Positions 56,082-64,000 of a stretch of DNA of 64,000 nucleotides are shown here, piece by piece. Position numbers and translations under genes: made by a program. The stretch is from Clostridium sp. D33t1_170424_F3 (GTDB lineage: Bacteria > Bacillota > Clostridia > Oscillospirales > Acutalibacteraceae), in the NCBI RefSeq assembly GCF_015667585.1, contig NZ_JADPEG010000017.1, positions 1 through 64,000 of the forward strand. The letters run 5' to 3'. The notes under the pieces were generated by a model. That model made no database searches and was not told where the DNA came from. It worked only from the letters and a program-made list of their open reading frames with translations. Numbering within the stretch: the stretch's first letter is position 1; each line of letters begins with the position of its first letter.

Positions 56082-57092
56082 ATGGCGGACGGAATGTGGA
56101 CACTCGCGGCGGCGGCGATTGCATTTGCGGTGACGGGACTTTTGGGAAAATGGATGGTTCCGTTCCTGCACAAGATCAATTTTGGGCAGACCATTCGGGA
56201 GGAAGGCCCAAAATGGCATCAGAAGAAGAGTGGGACGCCGACCATGGGCGGATTCATGTTCATCGTTGGCATTTTTGTATCGGCGGCGCTCTGCCTGTTC
56301 CTGTTTTACAAAAACAGCGGCCAGAATCCCACCGATATGAATTTGCATGTCAAGCTGATCGGCGGCATGCTGATGGCGTTGGGATTTGGCGGCGTCGGAT
56401 TCCTGGACGATTACATCAAGGTTGTAAAAAAACGCAACCTGGGGCTTAACGAGCGCCAGAAGCTGATTCTGCAATTTCTTGTGGCGGGCGGATATCTCGC
56501 GTCCCTGTACATGTCCGGCGCGTCCAGCGTCACGCTGATTCCCTTCTTTGGCGGCGTGGATTTGGGGATGGCCTATTGGGTTCTCGCGCTTTTGGGAATT
56601 GTCGCAATGGTCAACGCGGTGAATTTTACGGACGGCATCGACGGCCTCAACGCCTCCGTGACATTTTTTGTCTCACTGGCGTTCATGGTGATTGCCGGAA
56701 TCGTCGGAATCAACGGCATGGGGATTTTGTCGGCTGCCTGTGCGGGCGGCTGCCTGGGCTTTTTGATCTGGAATTTCAACCCGGCCAAGGTTTTCATGGG
56801 CGACACGGGTTCCCTGTTTCTGGGGGGCATGGTGTGCGCGCTCGCCTTTGGGCTGAATATGCCGGTCCTGCTTCTGCCGGCCGGCATCATATATATTTGT
56901 GAAATAGCGTCCGTCGTGTTACAGGTGACCTATTTTAAAGCGACGCATGGAAAGCGCCTGTTTAAAATGAGCCCGATCCACCACCATTTTGAAATGTGCG
57001 GATGGAGCGAAGTGAAAATTTGCACCGTGTTCAGCATGGTGACGCTGCTGTTTGGCGCATTAAGCGCGGCGGCTGTATGGTTTGGGCTGTAA
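56082..57092 (+). CDS. mraY: Phospho-N-acetylmuramoyl-pentapeptide transferase MraY
   Basis: A 336-residue membrane enzyme making lipid I. About ten hydrophobic segments; catalytic loops GFLDDYIKVVKKRN, NFTDGIDGLN, GDTGSLFLGG and FKMSPIHHHFEMCGW. ATG at 56082 has AGAGGGGA eight bases upstream; a TTG two codons earlier is too close to it. Confidence 0.96.
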   Translation: MADGMWTLAAAAIAFAVTGLLGKWMVPFLHKINFGQTIREEGPKWHQKKSGTPTMGGFMFIVGIFVSAALCLFLFYKNSGQNPTDMNLHVKLIGGMLMALGFGGVGFLDDYIKVVKKRNLGLNERQKLILQFLVAGGYLASLYMSGASSVTLIPFFGGVDLGMAYWVLALLGIVAMVNAVNFTDGIDGLNASVTFFVSLAFMVIAGIVGINGMGILSAACAGGCLGFLIWNFNPAKVFMGDTGSLFLGGMVCALAFGLNMPVLLLPAGIIYICEIASVVLQVTYFKATHGKRLFKMSPIHHHFEMCGWSEVKICTVFSMVTLLFGALSAAAVWFGL

Positions 57093-57181
57093 CCGGCCTG
57101 ATAAAGTGACATTTTTGGCGGGCAAATTGTGGTTAAATGAATGGGACCCCGCAAGATATGCGGCAGAAAGGAGGCGGTTTG

Positions 57182-58414
57182 ATGGCGACAAGGGCGGATA
57201 CCAAGAGGGGCGCCCCAGTGAGACGCCCTCCATCCGCGAGGAAAGAGGATACACAGGAGCTGTCCCAGAGTTCGTCTCTGGTCAAGCGGATGCGCAAAAA
57301 ATTTCGCCTGTTTTCTGTGCGCGCCGGTATGGATCTGCCGTTCTTTTTCCTGGTGTTGACGCTGCTGGTTATCGGCCTGGTTATGCTGTTTTCCGCCAGT
57401 TATGCCTACGCGTACTATTATTATGGAAACAGCTATTATTTCATCGCCCGTCAGGCGGGATTTGCGCTGGCCGGCGTTGCGGCAATGGTGGCGATCTCCT
57501 ACTTTGATTATCATCACCTGCATAAATTGGCCGTTCCTATCCTTATGGTCACGTATCTGCTGTTGGTTCTGGTGTTGTTTATGCCGGAGCGCAGCGGTGT
57601 AAAACGGTGGATTGTCATTGGTCCTGTCAATTTCCAACCTTCGGAAATCGCGAAGTTTGCCTTGATTTTAATCTTTGCACATCTGATCTCCATCAATTTT
57701 AAACGCATGGGAACCTTTCGATACGGCGTTCTGCCGTATCTGCTGATCCTGGGTTCCATTGCGGTTCTTGTTATTTTGGAAAAGCACGTTTCCGCCACGC
57801 TGATCCTGGTTATGCTGGCGGGCGTTATGCTCTTTATCGGCGGTATACAGCTGCGATGGTTCGGCATCGCCTTTGGCGCGCTGGGGGCGGCGGTAGCGTA
57901 TATCGTCCTGTTCAGTGCAAAATTCGGTTATGCAAACGACCGTATTGCCGGCTGGCTCGATCCGTTCGGTACCACGGTGGATACCTGGCAGACCAGGCAG
58001 TCGCTGATGTCCATCGGCTCGGGCGGTCTGCTTGGACTTGGGCTGGGCCAGTCGCGGCAAAAATATCTGTATCTGCCGGAACCGCAGAACGATTTTATAT
58101 TTGCCATCGTGTGCGAAGAACTGGGGTTTATCGGCGCGCTGTTGGTAATTATCCTGTTTGCCATGCTGGTCTGGCGGGGGATTACGGTGTCCCTGAAGGC
58201 GAAGGATAAGTTCGGCATGCTGCTTGGCATCGGCCTGACCGTACAGGTGGGCCTGCAGGTGATCCTGAATATTGCCGTTGTGACGAATACGATCCCGAAT
58301 ACCGGAATCAGCCTGCCGTTCTTCAGCTCTGGAGGTACGTCGCTGATGATTTTGTTGGCGGAAATGGGCGTGGTCCTGTCGATCTCACGAACGTCGATGA
58401 TTGAGAAGACATAG
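57182..58414 (+). CDS. ftsW: SEDS glycosyltransferase FtsW/SpoVE
   Basis: A 410-residue SEDS protein with ten hydrophobic segments that polymerises lipid II with a class B PBP. FSASYAYAYYYYGNSYYFIARQAGFALAGV, VIGPVNFQPSEIAKFALILIFAHL, MSIGSGGLLGLGLGQSRQKYLYLPEPQNDFIFAIVCEELGFIGAL and SLPFFSSGGTSLM are typical. It has a basic cytoplasmic tail of about 55 residues at the N-terminus. SpoVE cannot be told from FtsW by sequence here. ATG follows AGGAGGCGG. Confidence 0.94.
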   Translation: MATRADTKRGAPVRRPPSARKEDTQELSQSSSLVKRMRKKFRLFSVRAGMDLPFFFLVLTLLVIGLVMLFSASYAYAYYYYGNSYYFIARQAGFALAGVAAMVAISYFDYHHLHKLAVPILMVTYLLLVLVLFMPERSGVKRWIVIGPVNFQPSEIAKFALILIFAHLISINFKRMGTFRYGVLPYLLILGSIAVLVILEKHVSATLILVMLAGVMLFIGGIQLRWFGIAFGALGAAVAYIVLFSAKFGYANDRIAGWLDPFGTTVDTWQTRQSLMSIGSGGLLGLGLGQSRQKYLYLPEPQNDFIFAIVCEELGFIGALLVIILFAMLVWRGITVSLKAKDKFGMLLGIGLTVQVGLQVILNIAVVTNTIPNTGISLPFFSSGGTSLMILLAEMGVVLSISRTSMIEKT

Positions 58415-58457
58415 CGTGCCCGGCAGAGCAAAGTAAGCCATTAAAGGAGACAGCTGT

Positions 58458-59573
58458 ATGAGAGTCTTGTTTGCCGGCGGCGGCACCGCCGGCCACATCA
58501 ATCCCGCACTGGCGATCGCCGGATATCTGCGGGAACGCGAACCGGATACGGAAATTCTCTATGTGGGCGCAAAGGGCGGTATGGAAGAACGCCTTGTCCC
58601 GGCGGCGGGTTTTTCATTTAAAAGTATCACGATTTCCGGATTTCAGCGCAAGCTGAGCTGGGCAAACGTCAAGAAAAATGCCCAAACGGTTGTGCGCATG
58701 TTTACCTCCAGCAGGGAGGCGCGCGGAATCATCCGGGAATTTCAACCGGATATCTGCATCGGCACCGGCGGTTACGTCAGCGGGCCGGTGATCCGCGACG
58801 CGATCAAAATGGGCATTCCCTCTCTGATTCACGAACAAAACGCCTATCCGGGTGTGACCAATAAAACCCTGAGCAAGCACGCCAGCCGAACCATGCTGGC
58901 GGTGGCGGACGCGCAAAAGCATCTGGACCCGTCGGCACACTGTGTCCTGACCGGCAACCCTGTGCGGCAGGAAATCATTCGTACGCGCAGGGAGGAGGCC
59001 CGCCGGAAGCTGGGGCTGGACGAACGCCCGATGATTCTCTCCTTTGGCGGAAGCCTGGGAGCGCGTAAGATCAATGAAGCCGTCGCGGATTTGTTGGTTT
59101 GGAGCGCGCAGAAGGACAGGTTCCAGCATATACACGCCTACGGACAGTGGGGAACCTGGTTCCCGGACCTGCTGAAAGAAAAAGGATTGGACCTGGGCAA
59201 GCACCCGCAAATGGATATCCGGGAATATATCAGCGATATGCCGGACTGTCTGGCGGCGGCGGATTTGGTGATCTGCCGGGCGGGCGCCATCACGCTGAGC
59301 GAGCTGCAGGCGCAAGGGCGCGCGTCGGTACTGATTCCGTCCCCCAACGTGGCGGAAAACCACCAGTATCATAATGCCATGGCACTCGTCAATCACAAAG
59401 CCGCCGACATTTTGGAGGAAAAGGATTTGAGCGGAGAGGCCTTGTGCAGAAAAGTAGAGGAACTTTTTGCAAGCCCGTCCACGATCCCGCATCTGGCGGA
59501 GAACGCCAGGAAGATGGCAATTTTAAACGCCAACGAACGCATTTATCATATTATAAAAGAAGTATTGGCCTGA
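58458..59573 (+). CDS. murG: UDP-GlcNAc:lipid I N-acetylglucosaminyltransferase MurG
   Basis: A 371-residue GT-B enzyme that makes lipid II on the inner membrane face. GGGTAGHINPALAIA at residues 7-21, GTGGYVSGPVI, IHEQNAYPGVTNK, SFGGSLGARKIN and the late CRAGAITLSELQAQGRASVLIPSPNVAENHQ. ATG at 58458 follows AAAGGAG. It follows ftsW by 43 bases. Confidence 0.97.
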   Translation: MRVLFAGGGTAGHINPALAIAGYLREREPDTEILYVGAKGGMEERLVPAAGFSFKSITISGFQRKLSWANVKKNAQTVVRMFTSSREARGIIREFQPDICIGTGGYVSGPVIRDAIKMGIPSLIHEQNAYPGVTNKTLSKHASRTMLAVADAQKHLDPSAHCVLTGNPVRQEIIRTRREEARRKLGLDERPMILSFGGSLGARKINEAVADLLVWSAQKDRFQHIHAYGQWGTWFPDLLKEKGLDLGKHPQMDIREYISDMPDCLAAADLVICRAGAITLSELQAQGRASVLIPSPNVAENHQYHNAMALVNHKAADILEEKDLSGEALCRKVEELFASPSTIPHLAENARKMAILNANERIYHIIKEVLA

Positions 59574-59654
59574 TGCAATCCGCAGCCGCATGCACAGGGT
59601 TTGCCCCGTCCGCATAGTATGGTGCAAAATCAAGGAAACACTGATTTCATTGCA

Positions 59655-59702
59655 GCGCACGGCCTGCCGGTCCAAATCGGCGGGCGGCGGTGCGTTTTTT
59701 CC
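59655..59702 (+). terminator. Terminator between murG and murA
   Basis: GCGCAC (59655-59660) and GTGCG (59690-59694) close a GC-rich imperfect stem followed by TTTTTT. It suggests that murA-ftsQ may be a separate transcript, though no clear promoter was found in the 80 bases after it. Confidence 0.55.
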
Positions 59703-59778
59703 ATTTTGCCGGATAAGAATACGGCAATCGGTCAACCGCAGTCTGCTCAGTGTTCCCTAAGGTAAAAGGGGTGCGGCT

Positions 59779-61092
59779 ATGTCGAAGCTATTGATTCAGG
59801 GACCAGGCCGATTGGAAGGAGAGTTGCGCGTCCACGGGGCGAAAAACAGCACACTGCCGCTGATGGCGGCGGCTCTGCTTTGCGGCAGTGAATGTATCCT
59901 ACATAACTGTCCGGATCTGTCGGATGTAGATACCTCGGTGCGGATCCTGCGCCACCTGGGCTGCAGGACGGAACGCTCCGGTTCGGACGTACTGGTAGAT
60001 CCGCGCGGCGCAGACCATTGGGATATTCCGGAGACGCTGATGCGGGAAATGCGCTCTTCCATTGTGTTTCTGGGCGCAATCGTTTCCAAAATGGGAAAGG
60101 CGACGTTGTCTTTCCCCGGCGGATGCGAATTGGGTCCCCGCCCGATCGATCTGCATCTTTCCGCATTGCGGAAGCTGGGCGTCTCTATTCAGGAGGACCA
60201 CGGATGCCTGCGGTGCAGCGCTGAACAGGGATTGAAGGGAACGAACATCGCGTTTTCATTCCCCAGCGTGGGCGCGACGGAAAACGTGCTGCTTGCCGCC
60301 TGCTGTGCGAAAGGGACCACGGTCATCACAAATGCAGCAAGAGAGCCGGAGATTTGTGATTTGGCGGATTTCCTGAATGCCTGCGGCGGTAAAATTTGCG
60401 GCGCGGGAGACAGCACCATTATTGTGGAAGGTGTAAAGAAACTGGACGGCTGTGAGCACAGGGTCATTCCGGACCGCATTGCCGCAGCGACGTATCTGGC
60501 AGCGGCGGCGGTCACCGGAAGCACGCTGACGCTGACGCATGTGCTGCCCGCGCATATGGCGCCGGTGCTGCCGGTGTTTGAGGAGACCGGATGCCAGATT
60601 GACGTGGATGGAGAAACCATGCGCATTGTGGCGCCAAAGAGGCTGAGCCGCATGAAAAACGTGCGTACTATGCCGTATCCGGGTTTTCCAACGGACGCAC
60701 AGGCGCCGGTGATGACAATGGCGGCCGTTGCGGAGGGCACCAGCATTTTTGTGGAAAACATCTTTGAGAGCCGTTACAAGCACGTGGGCGAGCTGCTTCG
60801 CTTGGGAGCCAACATCAAAGTAGAGGGCCGTGTGGCGGTTGTGGAAGGCGTCCAGCGCTTCTCCGGCGCGCCGGTAGAGGCGGCGGACCTGCGCGGCGGC
60901 GCGGCGCTTGTAGTGGCGGGACTCGCGGCGCAGGGGGAAACCCTTGTGAGCGGCGTCAAGCACATTGACCGCGGTTATGAGAGCATCGAAAAGAGCCTGC
61001 GCAGCTTGGGTGCGCGCGTCATTCGCATCCCGGAGGAGCCTGCCGGGAAAGTGCCGGTCTGCCGGGCCGCGGTGTATCAGGAAGGATCATAA
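59779..61092 (+). CDS. murA: UDP-N-acetylglucosamine 1-carboxyvinyltransferase MurA
   Basis: A 437-residue enolpyruvyl transferase for the first committed step of peptidoglycan precursor synthesis. Lys22 (GAKNSTLP) and the catalytic Cys116 in FPGGCELGPRPIDLHL are present, so fosfomycin sensitivity of the enzyme is expected. Other motifs: PDRIAAATYLAAAA and YPGFPTDAQAPVMTMA. It sits in the division cluster where murC/murB often lie. ATG at 59779 has AAAGGGGT upstream. Confidence 0.96.
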   Translation: MSKLLIQGPGRLEGELRVHGAKNSTLPLMAAALLCGSECILHNCPDLSDVDTSVRILRHLGCRTERSGSDVLVDPRGADHWDIPETLMREMRSSIVFLGAIVSKMGKATLSFPGGCELGPRPIDLHLSALRKLGVSIQEDHGCLRCSAEQGLKGTNIAFSFPSVGATENVLLAACCAKGTTVITNAAREPEICDLADFLNACGGKICGAGDSTIIVEGVKKLDGCEHRVIPDRIAAATYLAAAAVTGSTLTLTHVLPAHMAPVLPVFEETGCQIDVDGETMRIVAPKRLSRMKNVRTMPYPGFPTDAQAPVMTMAAVAEGTSIFVENIFESRYKHVGELLRLGANIKVEGRVAVVEGVQRFSGAPVEAADLRGGAALVVAGLAAQGETLVSGVKHIDRGYESIEKSLRSLGARVIRIPEEPAGKVPVCRAAVYQEGS

Positions 61093-61114
61093 CGGAGAAA
61101 GGAAGTGAAACAGC

Positions 61115-62134
61115 ATGGGGACAACGCAGAATCGCGGGCGCGCAGGACCGTCGAACCGGCGGCCGCCGCAACAGCCTCCGCGCCGGCCGGAACCGGAGCC
61201 GCAGAAGCGCCGGAAACGGGTGGCGGAGGGGACCGCACAGCGTGCGGAGCAGCGACGGCGGCGAAAGCGCAGGCGGCTGATCCTGTTTTACATCGTGATG
61301 TTTCTGGTGGTTGTCATCGGTGCTGTTACACTTTCCCTGACGGTGCTGTTTAAAATAGATACCATACAGGTGACCGGTACTTCCCGCTATACCGCGCAGG
61401 AGATTGTCAACACAGCGGGCATTCCAAAGGGCGAAAACCTTTTTTTGGCAAAGACGAAGGAAGCCGGGACCGCGATTGAGAAGAAACTGCCTTACATAAA
61501 AACGGCAAAAGTATCCCGGCGATTTCCGGCAAAAATCGTGATTGACGTTGTGGAAGATACCGTTTCCGGCGTCATTGTATATGAGGATCGGTATGCGGTG
61601 CTGGGGGAAAACGGCAAGGTGCTGGATTTTCCCGAGGTGATTCCGGAAGGAGTTCCGGTCATTAAGGGTCTGATGCTCTCTAAAGTAGAGTTGGGCGAAT
61701 CGATCGCCTTTCAGGAAAACGATGTGGAAAGCAAAGAACCGGAGGACTCTTCTTCGTCTGAGCTGCAGGCCGCGAGTGCGGAAGGGCAGTCGGAGGAGGT
61801 TGCAAGCGAAGACCCGGTTCAGCAGCGCAACCAGGAGACCTATGAAATCCTGATGCAGGCAATAATGGATAATGGGTTGGATAAAATTTCAGAAATCGAC
61901 CTGACCGACCCATATAATTTAAAAATCCTGTACGACAACCGGATTACCATGGTGCTGGGACTTCCCACGGACCTGGAATATAAAATCCATTACGCAAAGG
62001 GCATCCTGGATGAGGGCGGCATCCAGGAAAATGAGCGCGGCGTGCTGAACCTGGCCGACGCCGTGAACAATAAGGTGCCGTTTGCGCCGGACTATACCGG
62101 TGGAACAACGGAGAGCGGGGCTCCTTCCGGTTAA
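61115..62134 (+). CDS. ftsQ: Cell division protein FtsQ/DivIB
   Basis: A 339-residue bitopic protein. A basic cytoplasmic part of about 55 residues, one transmembrane segment (LILFYIVMFLVVVIGAVTLSLTVLF), then POTRA (FKIDTIQVTGTSRYTAQEIVNTAGIPKGENLFLAKTKEAGTAIEKKLPYIKTAKVSRRFPAKIVIDVVED) and a beta domain. An acidic Ser/Glu-rich insert (residues about 203-235, ESKEPEDSSSSELQ...) breaks the beta domain. ATG follows AAAGGAAGTG. Confidence 0.9.
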   Translation: MGTTQNRGRAGPSNRRPPQQPPRRPEPEPQKRRKRVAEGTAQRAEQRRRRKRRRLILFYIVMFLVVVIGAVTLSLTVLFKIDTIQVTGTSRYTAQEIVNTAGIPKGENLFLAKTKEAGTAIEKKLPYIKTAKVSRRFPAKIVIDVVEDTVSGVIVYEDRYAVLGENGKVLDFPEVIPEGVPVIKGLMLSKVELGESIAFQENDVESKEPEDSSSSELQAASAEGQSEEVASEDPVQQRNQETYEILMQAIMDNGLDKISEIDLTDPYNLKILYDNRITMVLGLPTDLEYKIHYAKGILDEGGIQENERGVLNLADAVNNKVPFAPDYTGGTTESGAPSG

Positions 62135-62179
62135 AAACAGTCCAATCCGCCAAAACTTGGAGCCGCAAGGAAATACTTG

Positions 62180-62208
62180 TTGAAATTATTTCGTAAAAGT
62201 GTTAAATT
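62180..62208 (+). promoter_or_regulatory. SigA-type promoter of ftsZ
   Basis: TTGAAA (62180-62185) and TAAATT (62203-62208), 17 bases apart, about 60 bases before ftsZ in the ftsQ-ftsZ gap. Confidence 0.6.
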
Positions 62209-62270
62209 AATACTATGCATAGGCAAAGGTTGCCGGTAAAATAAAAGGACGTTTAAGGGGGACGCAGCAC

Positions 62271-63407
62271 ATGCCTTTTGAGATTGATAACGACTTTGAC
62301 AATATTGTTCAGATAAAAGTAATCGGTGTTGGCGGCGGCGGCGGAAACGCGGTTGACCGCATGGTGACCATGGGTGTACAGGGTGTGGAGTTTATTTCCG
62401 TCAATACGGATAAGCAGGCGCTTTACCGCTCCAAGGCAACGCAGAAAATCCAGATCGGTGAGAAGGTCACGCACGGAAAAGGCGCGGGATCGAAGCCGGA
62501 AATGGGCCAGAAGGCGGGCGAGGAGAGCCGTGAAGCGATTGCGACGGCGATCCGCGGCAGCGATATGGTCTTTATCACCGCAGGTATGGGCGGCGGCACC
62601 GGTACGGGCGCAGCGCCGATTGTGGCGGAAGTAGCCCGCGATATGGGTGTTCTGACGGTAGGTATTGTGACAAAACCCTTTGCATTTGAAGGCAGGCGGC
62701 GTATGGAGCAGGCCGAAAACGGCATTTCCGCTCTGCGCGAGCATGTGGATTCCCTGGTTGTAATCCCCAACGAGCGTCTGAAGCTGGTCAGCGAGCAGCG
62801 CATCACGCTGGTCAACGCGTTCTCCATTGCGGACGACGTGCTGCGCCAGGGTGTGCAGAGTATCTCCGACCTGATTAAGCTGCCCGGACTGGTCAACCTG
62901 GACTTTGCCGATGTGACCGCGATCATGAAGGACGCGGGTTATGCGCACATGGGCGTGGGCAGGGCCTCCGGCAAGGACAAAGCGGAGCAGGCCGCCAATA
63001 TGGCGATTTCCAGCCCGCTGCTGGAGACGGCAATCAACGGCGCAAAGGGCGTCATTGTAAATATCACGTCCTCTCCGGATATCGGCCTCGACGAAATCGA
63101 GACAGCCTCCGCGATGATTGCTTCTCAGGCGCATGAGGACGCGAACATCATCTGGGGCGCCGCGTTTGATGAGAATATGGACGATGAAATGAGCGTTACC
63201 GTGATCGCGACCGGATTTGCCACGCACGACGGCAGCGATCAGCCGGCCAGGGAGGAGCGCAGGAGCGGTTCCTCACAGGGCGCTTACTCTCACAGCAGCG
63301 CGCCGGCGCGTGAGTCCAGAGAAAGTGCCTCCCGTGCGCAAAGCTCCCCTTCGTTGGACGACGACGATACGTTTACCGATATTATGTCGATTTTTAACAG
63401 AAAATAA
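62271..63407 (+). CDS. ftsZ: Cell division protein FtsZ
   Basis: A 378-residue tubulin-like GTPase that forms the division ring. [13 protein letters not shown] near 19-31, the tubulin signature [12 protein letters not shown] at 105-116, and [21 protein letters not shown] Ser/Arg-rich linker (about 318-360) leads to the last residues [18 protein letters not shown]; this C-terminal peptide differs from the usual DIPxFLR-type motif. ftsA is not next to it. ATG at 62271 follows AAGGGGGA. Confidence 0.97.
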   Translation: MPFEIDNDFDNIVQIKVIGVGGGGGNAVDRMVTMGVQGVEFISVNTDKQALYRSKATQKIQIGEKVTHGKGAGSKPEMGQKAGEESREAIATAIRGSDMVFITAGMGGGTGTGAAPIVAEVARDMGVLTVGIVTKPFAFEGRRRMEQAENGISALREHVDSLVVIPNERLKLVSEQRITLVNAFSIADDVLRQGVQSISDLIKLPGLVNLDFADVTAIMKDAGYAHMGVGRASGKDKAEQAANMAISSPLLETAINGAKGVIVNITSSPDIGLDEIETASAMIASQAHEDANIIWGAAFDENMDDEMSVTVIATGFATHDGSDQPAREERRSGSSQGAYSHSSAPARESRESASRAQSSPSLDDDDTFTDIMSIFNRK

Positions 63408-63424
63408 CATACAACACAACCTGG

Positions 63425-63452
63425 AAAGGGCCCGGTTCTGCCGGGCCTTTTC
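63425..63452 (+). terminator. Terminator of ftsZ
   Basis: AAAGG-GCCCGG pairs with CCGGGC-CTTTT with one bulged G. Confidence 0.85.
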
Positions 63453-63569
63453 TGCATGATTTTTTCATTTCATACGGGTGTAAAAAGGCGATGTGAGGCG
63501 AATTTAGCCCGTGTAGGGCACTGCGGAGCAAATTTACCGGAATATAACGCGAAAATATAAGCCGCACTC

Positions 63570-63597
63570 TTGTAATCTCCCGTTTCTGTGCTATAAT
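63570..63597 (+). promoter_or_regulatory. SigA promoter of corA
   Basis: TTGTAA (63570-63575) and TATAAT (63592-63597), 16 bases apart; the leader that follows is about 150 bases. Confidence 0.7.
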
Positions 63598-63619
63598 AAC
63601 CAATGGAATACATCATCAG

Positions 63620-63748
63620 CCTGTGCACAGTTGTCTGGCACAGGCCATTTATTTGACGGCCTGCCGTGTGAGGCGGGCGGAGGAGGTGGCATTGTGAAAC
63701 CGGACCCTTTATGCAGCGGGGACAGACAAAACAATCATAAGGGAGATG
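63620..63748 (+). promoter_or_regulatory. Structured corA leader, possible NiCo-type riboswitch
   Basis: CCTGTGC/GCACAGG (63620-63644) encloses GTCTG (63633-63637), which can instead pair with CAGAC (63723-63727) to close a multi-stem fold holding CACAGGCC, AGGCC/GGCCT, GGCGGGC, GTGGCA and GGGGACAG, similar to blocks of the NiCo (czcD) riboswitch. CCCTTTATG (63705-63713) can pair with CATAAGGG (63736-63743), hiding the ribosome binding site. Two exclusive folds suggest a switch; the class is a guess. Confidence 0.4.
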
Positions 63749-63754
63749 AAAGCA

Positions 63755-64000
63755 ATGCTGTCTTATTACAAAACCATAGACGGCCAAATGACCCGTCTGG
63801 AAGCCTGTGAACCTGGCTGCTGGATCAATTGTATCGCGCCCACGGACGCAGAGATCAAAGGGATGATTGCGGACTTTAAAGTAGAGCCGGATTTTTTCCG
63901 CGCCGCAATGGACGAAGAGGAATCTTCCCATATTGACAGCGAGGACGACAGCACGTTGATTATTATCGACATGCCGGTCGCGGAAAAGGCAGGCGGCAAC
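63755..64000 (+). CDS. CorA-family divalent metal transporter (N-terminal part)
   Basis: The first 82 residues of a CorA-like protein, cut by the window end: MLSYYKTIDGQMTRLEACEPGCWINCIAPTDAEIKGMIADFKVEPDFFRAAMDEEESSHIDSEDDSTLIIIDMPVAEKAGGN. The start pattern (SYYKT-DG, EPGCWINxxAPT, LDxxExxHID) is typical of Firmicutes CorA cytoplasmic domains. CorA moves Mg2+, and also Co2+ or Ni2+ in some cases. The membrane part with GMN lies outside. ATG at 63755 follows GGGAG and a leader that may sense metal. Confidence 0.85.
   Translation, partial: MLSYYKTIDGQMTRLEACEPGCWINCIAPTDAEIKGMIADFKVEPDFFRAAMDEEESSHIDSEDDSTLIIIDMPVAEKAGGN

Noticed and set aside
63604-63754. M-box magnesium riboswitch before corA
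   Set aside because: The conserved M-box core sequences were not seen; NiCo-like blocks fit better, though weakly.

Overview
This window looks like chromosomal DNA of a spore-forming, anaerobic-type Clostridia bacterium, most likely of the Oscillospiraceae/Ruminococcaceae group. The evidence is indirect: moderately GC-rich coding DNA, Gram-positive ribosome binding sites with many TTG and GTG starts, a T-box leader, a two-gene SUF (SufC plus one SufB/D-like protein) cluster, sporulation genes (ylbJ, yqfC, yqfD, a SigH-like sigma factor), RqcH, YqzL, MutS2, and a Gram-positive division cluster opened by mraZ. No rRNA or tRNA genes were seen. Taxonomy below the class is inference.

Layout. 1-800 is a gene-poor scar: the tail of one reading frame, IS-like palindromes and what look like decayed type I-C CRISPR repeats. 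800-6500 holds a membrane protein, a SigH-like sigma factor, a zinc-ribbon protein, a DUF1858-trmK-nif3 operon and rqcH. 6500-10900 is a three-gene polysaccharide unit (polymerase/ligase, glycosyltransferase, flippase). 10950-14430 holds a small acidic protein, two ArsC/Spx-like proteins, a Nudix-VOC fusion and release factor 3. 14700-20340 is an operon for a secreted, probably fibre-forming system: an LPXTG-like anchored protein, two or three TasA/camelysin-like proteins with SipW-type signal peptides, the dedicated SipW signal peptidase and one more exported protein. 20400-31500 is a mixed region of accessory and housekeeping genes, mostly on the minus strand (tautomerase, GIY-YIG, radical SAM, thpR, uppP, esterase, AraC regulator, suf genes), with a T-box-controlled aminotransferase on the plus strand.

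31900-64000 is core chromosome: ylbJ, then yqfC-yqfD-phoH-ybeY-dgkA-era-yqzL-recO, mutS2, the ylxM-ffh-rpsP-khpA-rimM-trmD translation/secretion run, an HPr protein, uvrC, rsmD-coaD, and a reduced division and wall cluster mraZ-rsmH-ftsL-pbp-mraY-ftsW-murG-murA-ftsQ-ftsZ (no murD, murE, murF, murC or ftsA in view), ending in the start of a corA gene behind a structured leader.

The most interesting items are the SipW/TasA-type operon close to a polysaccharide unit (both classes of biofilm matrix component), a 75-base intergenic element present three times just downstream of terminators and upstream of unrelated genes, long structured leaders before mraY and corA (the latter resembling a NiCo riboswitch), and the CRISPR-like remnant at the left end. 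All structure and homology calls were made by eye and need covariance or database searches.
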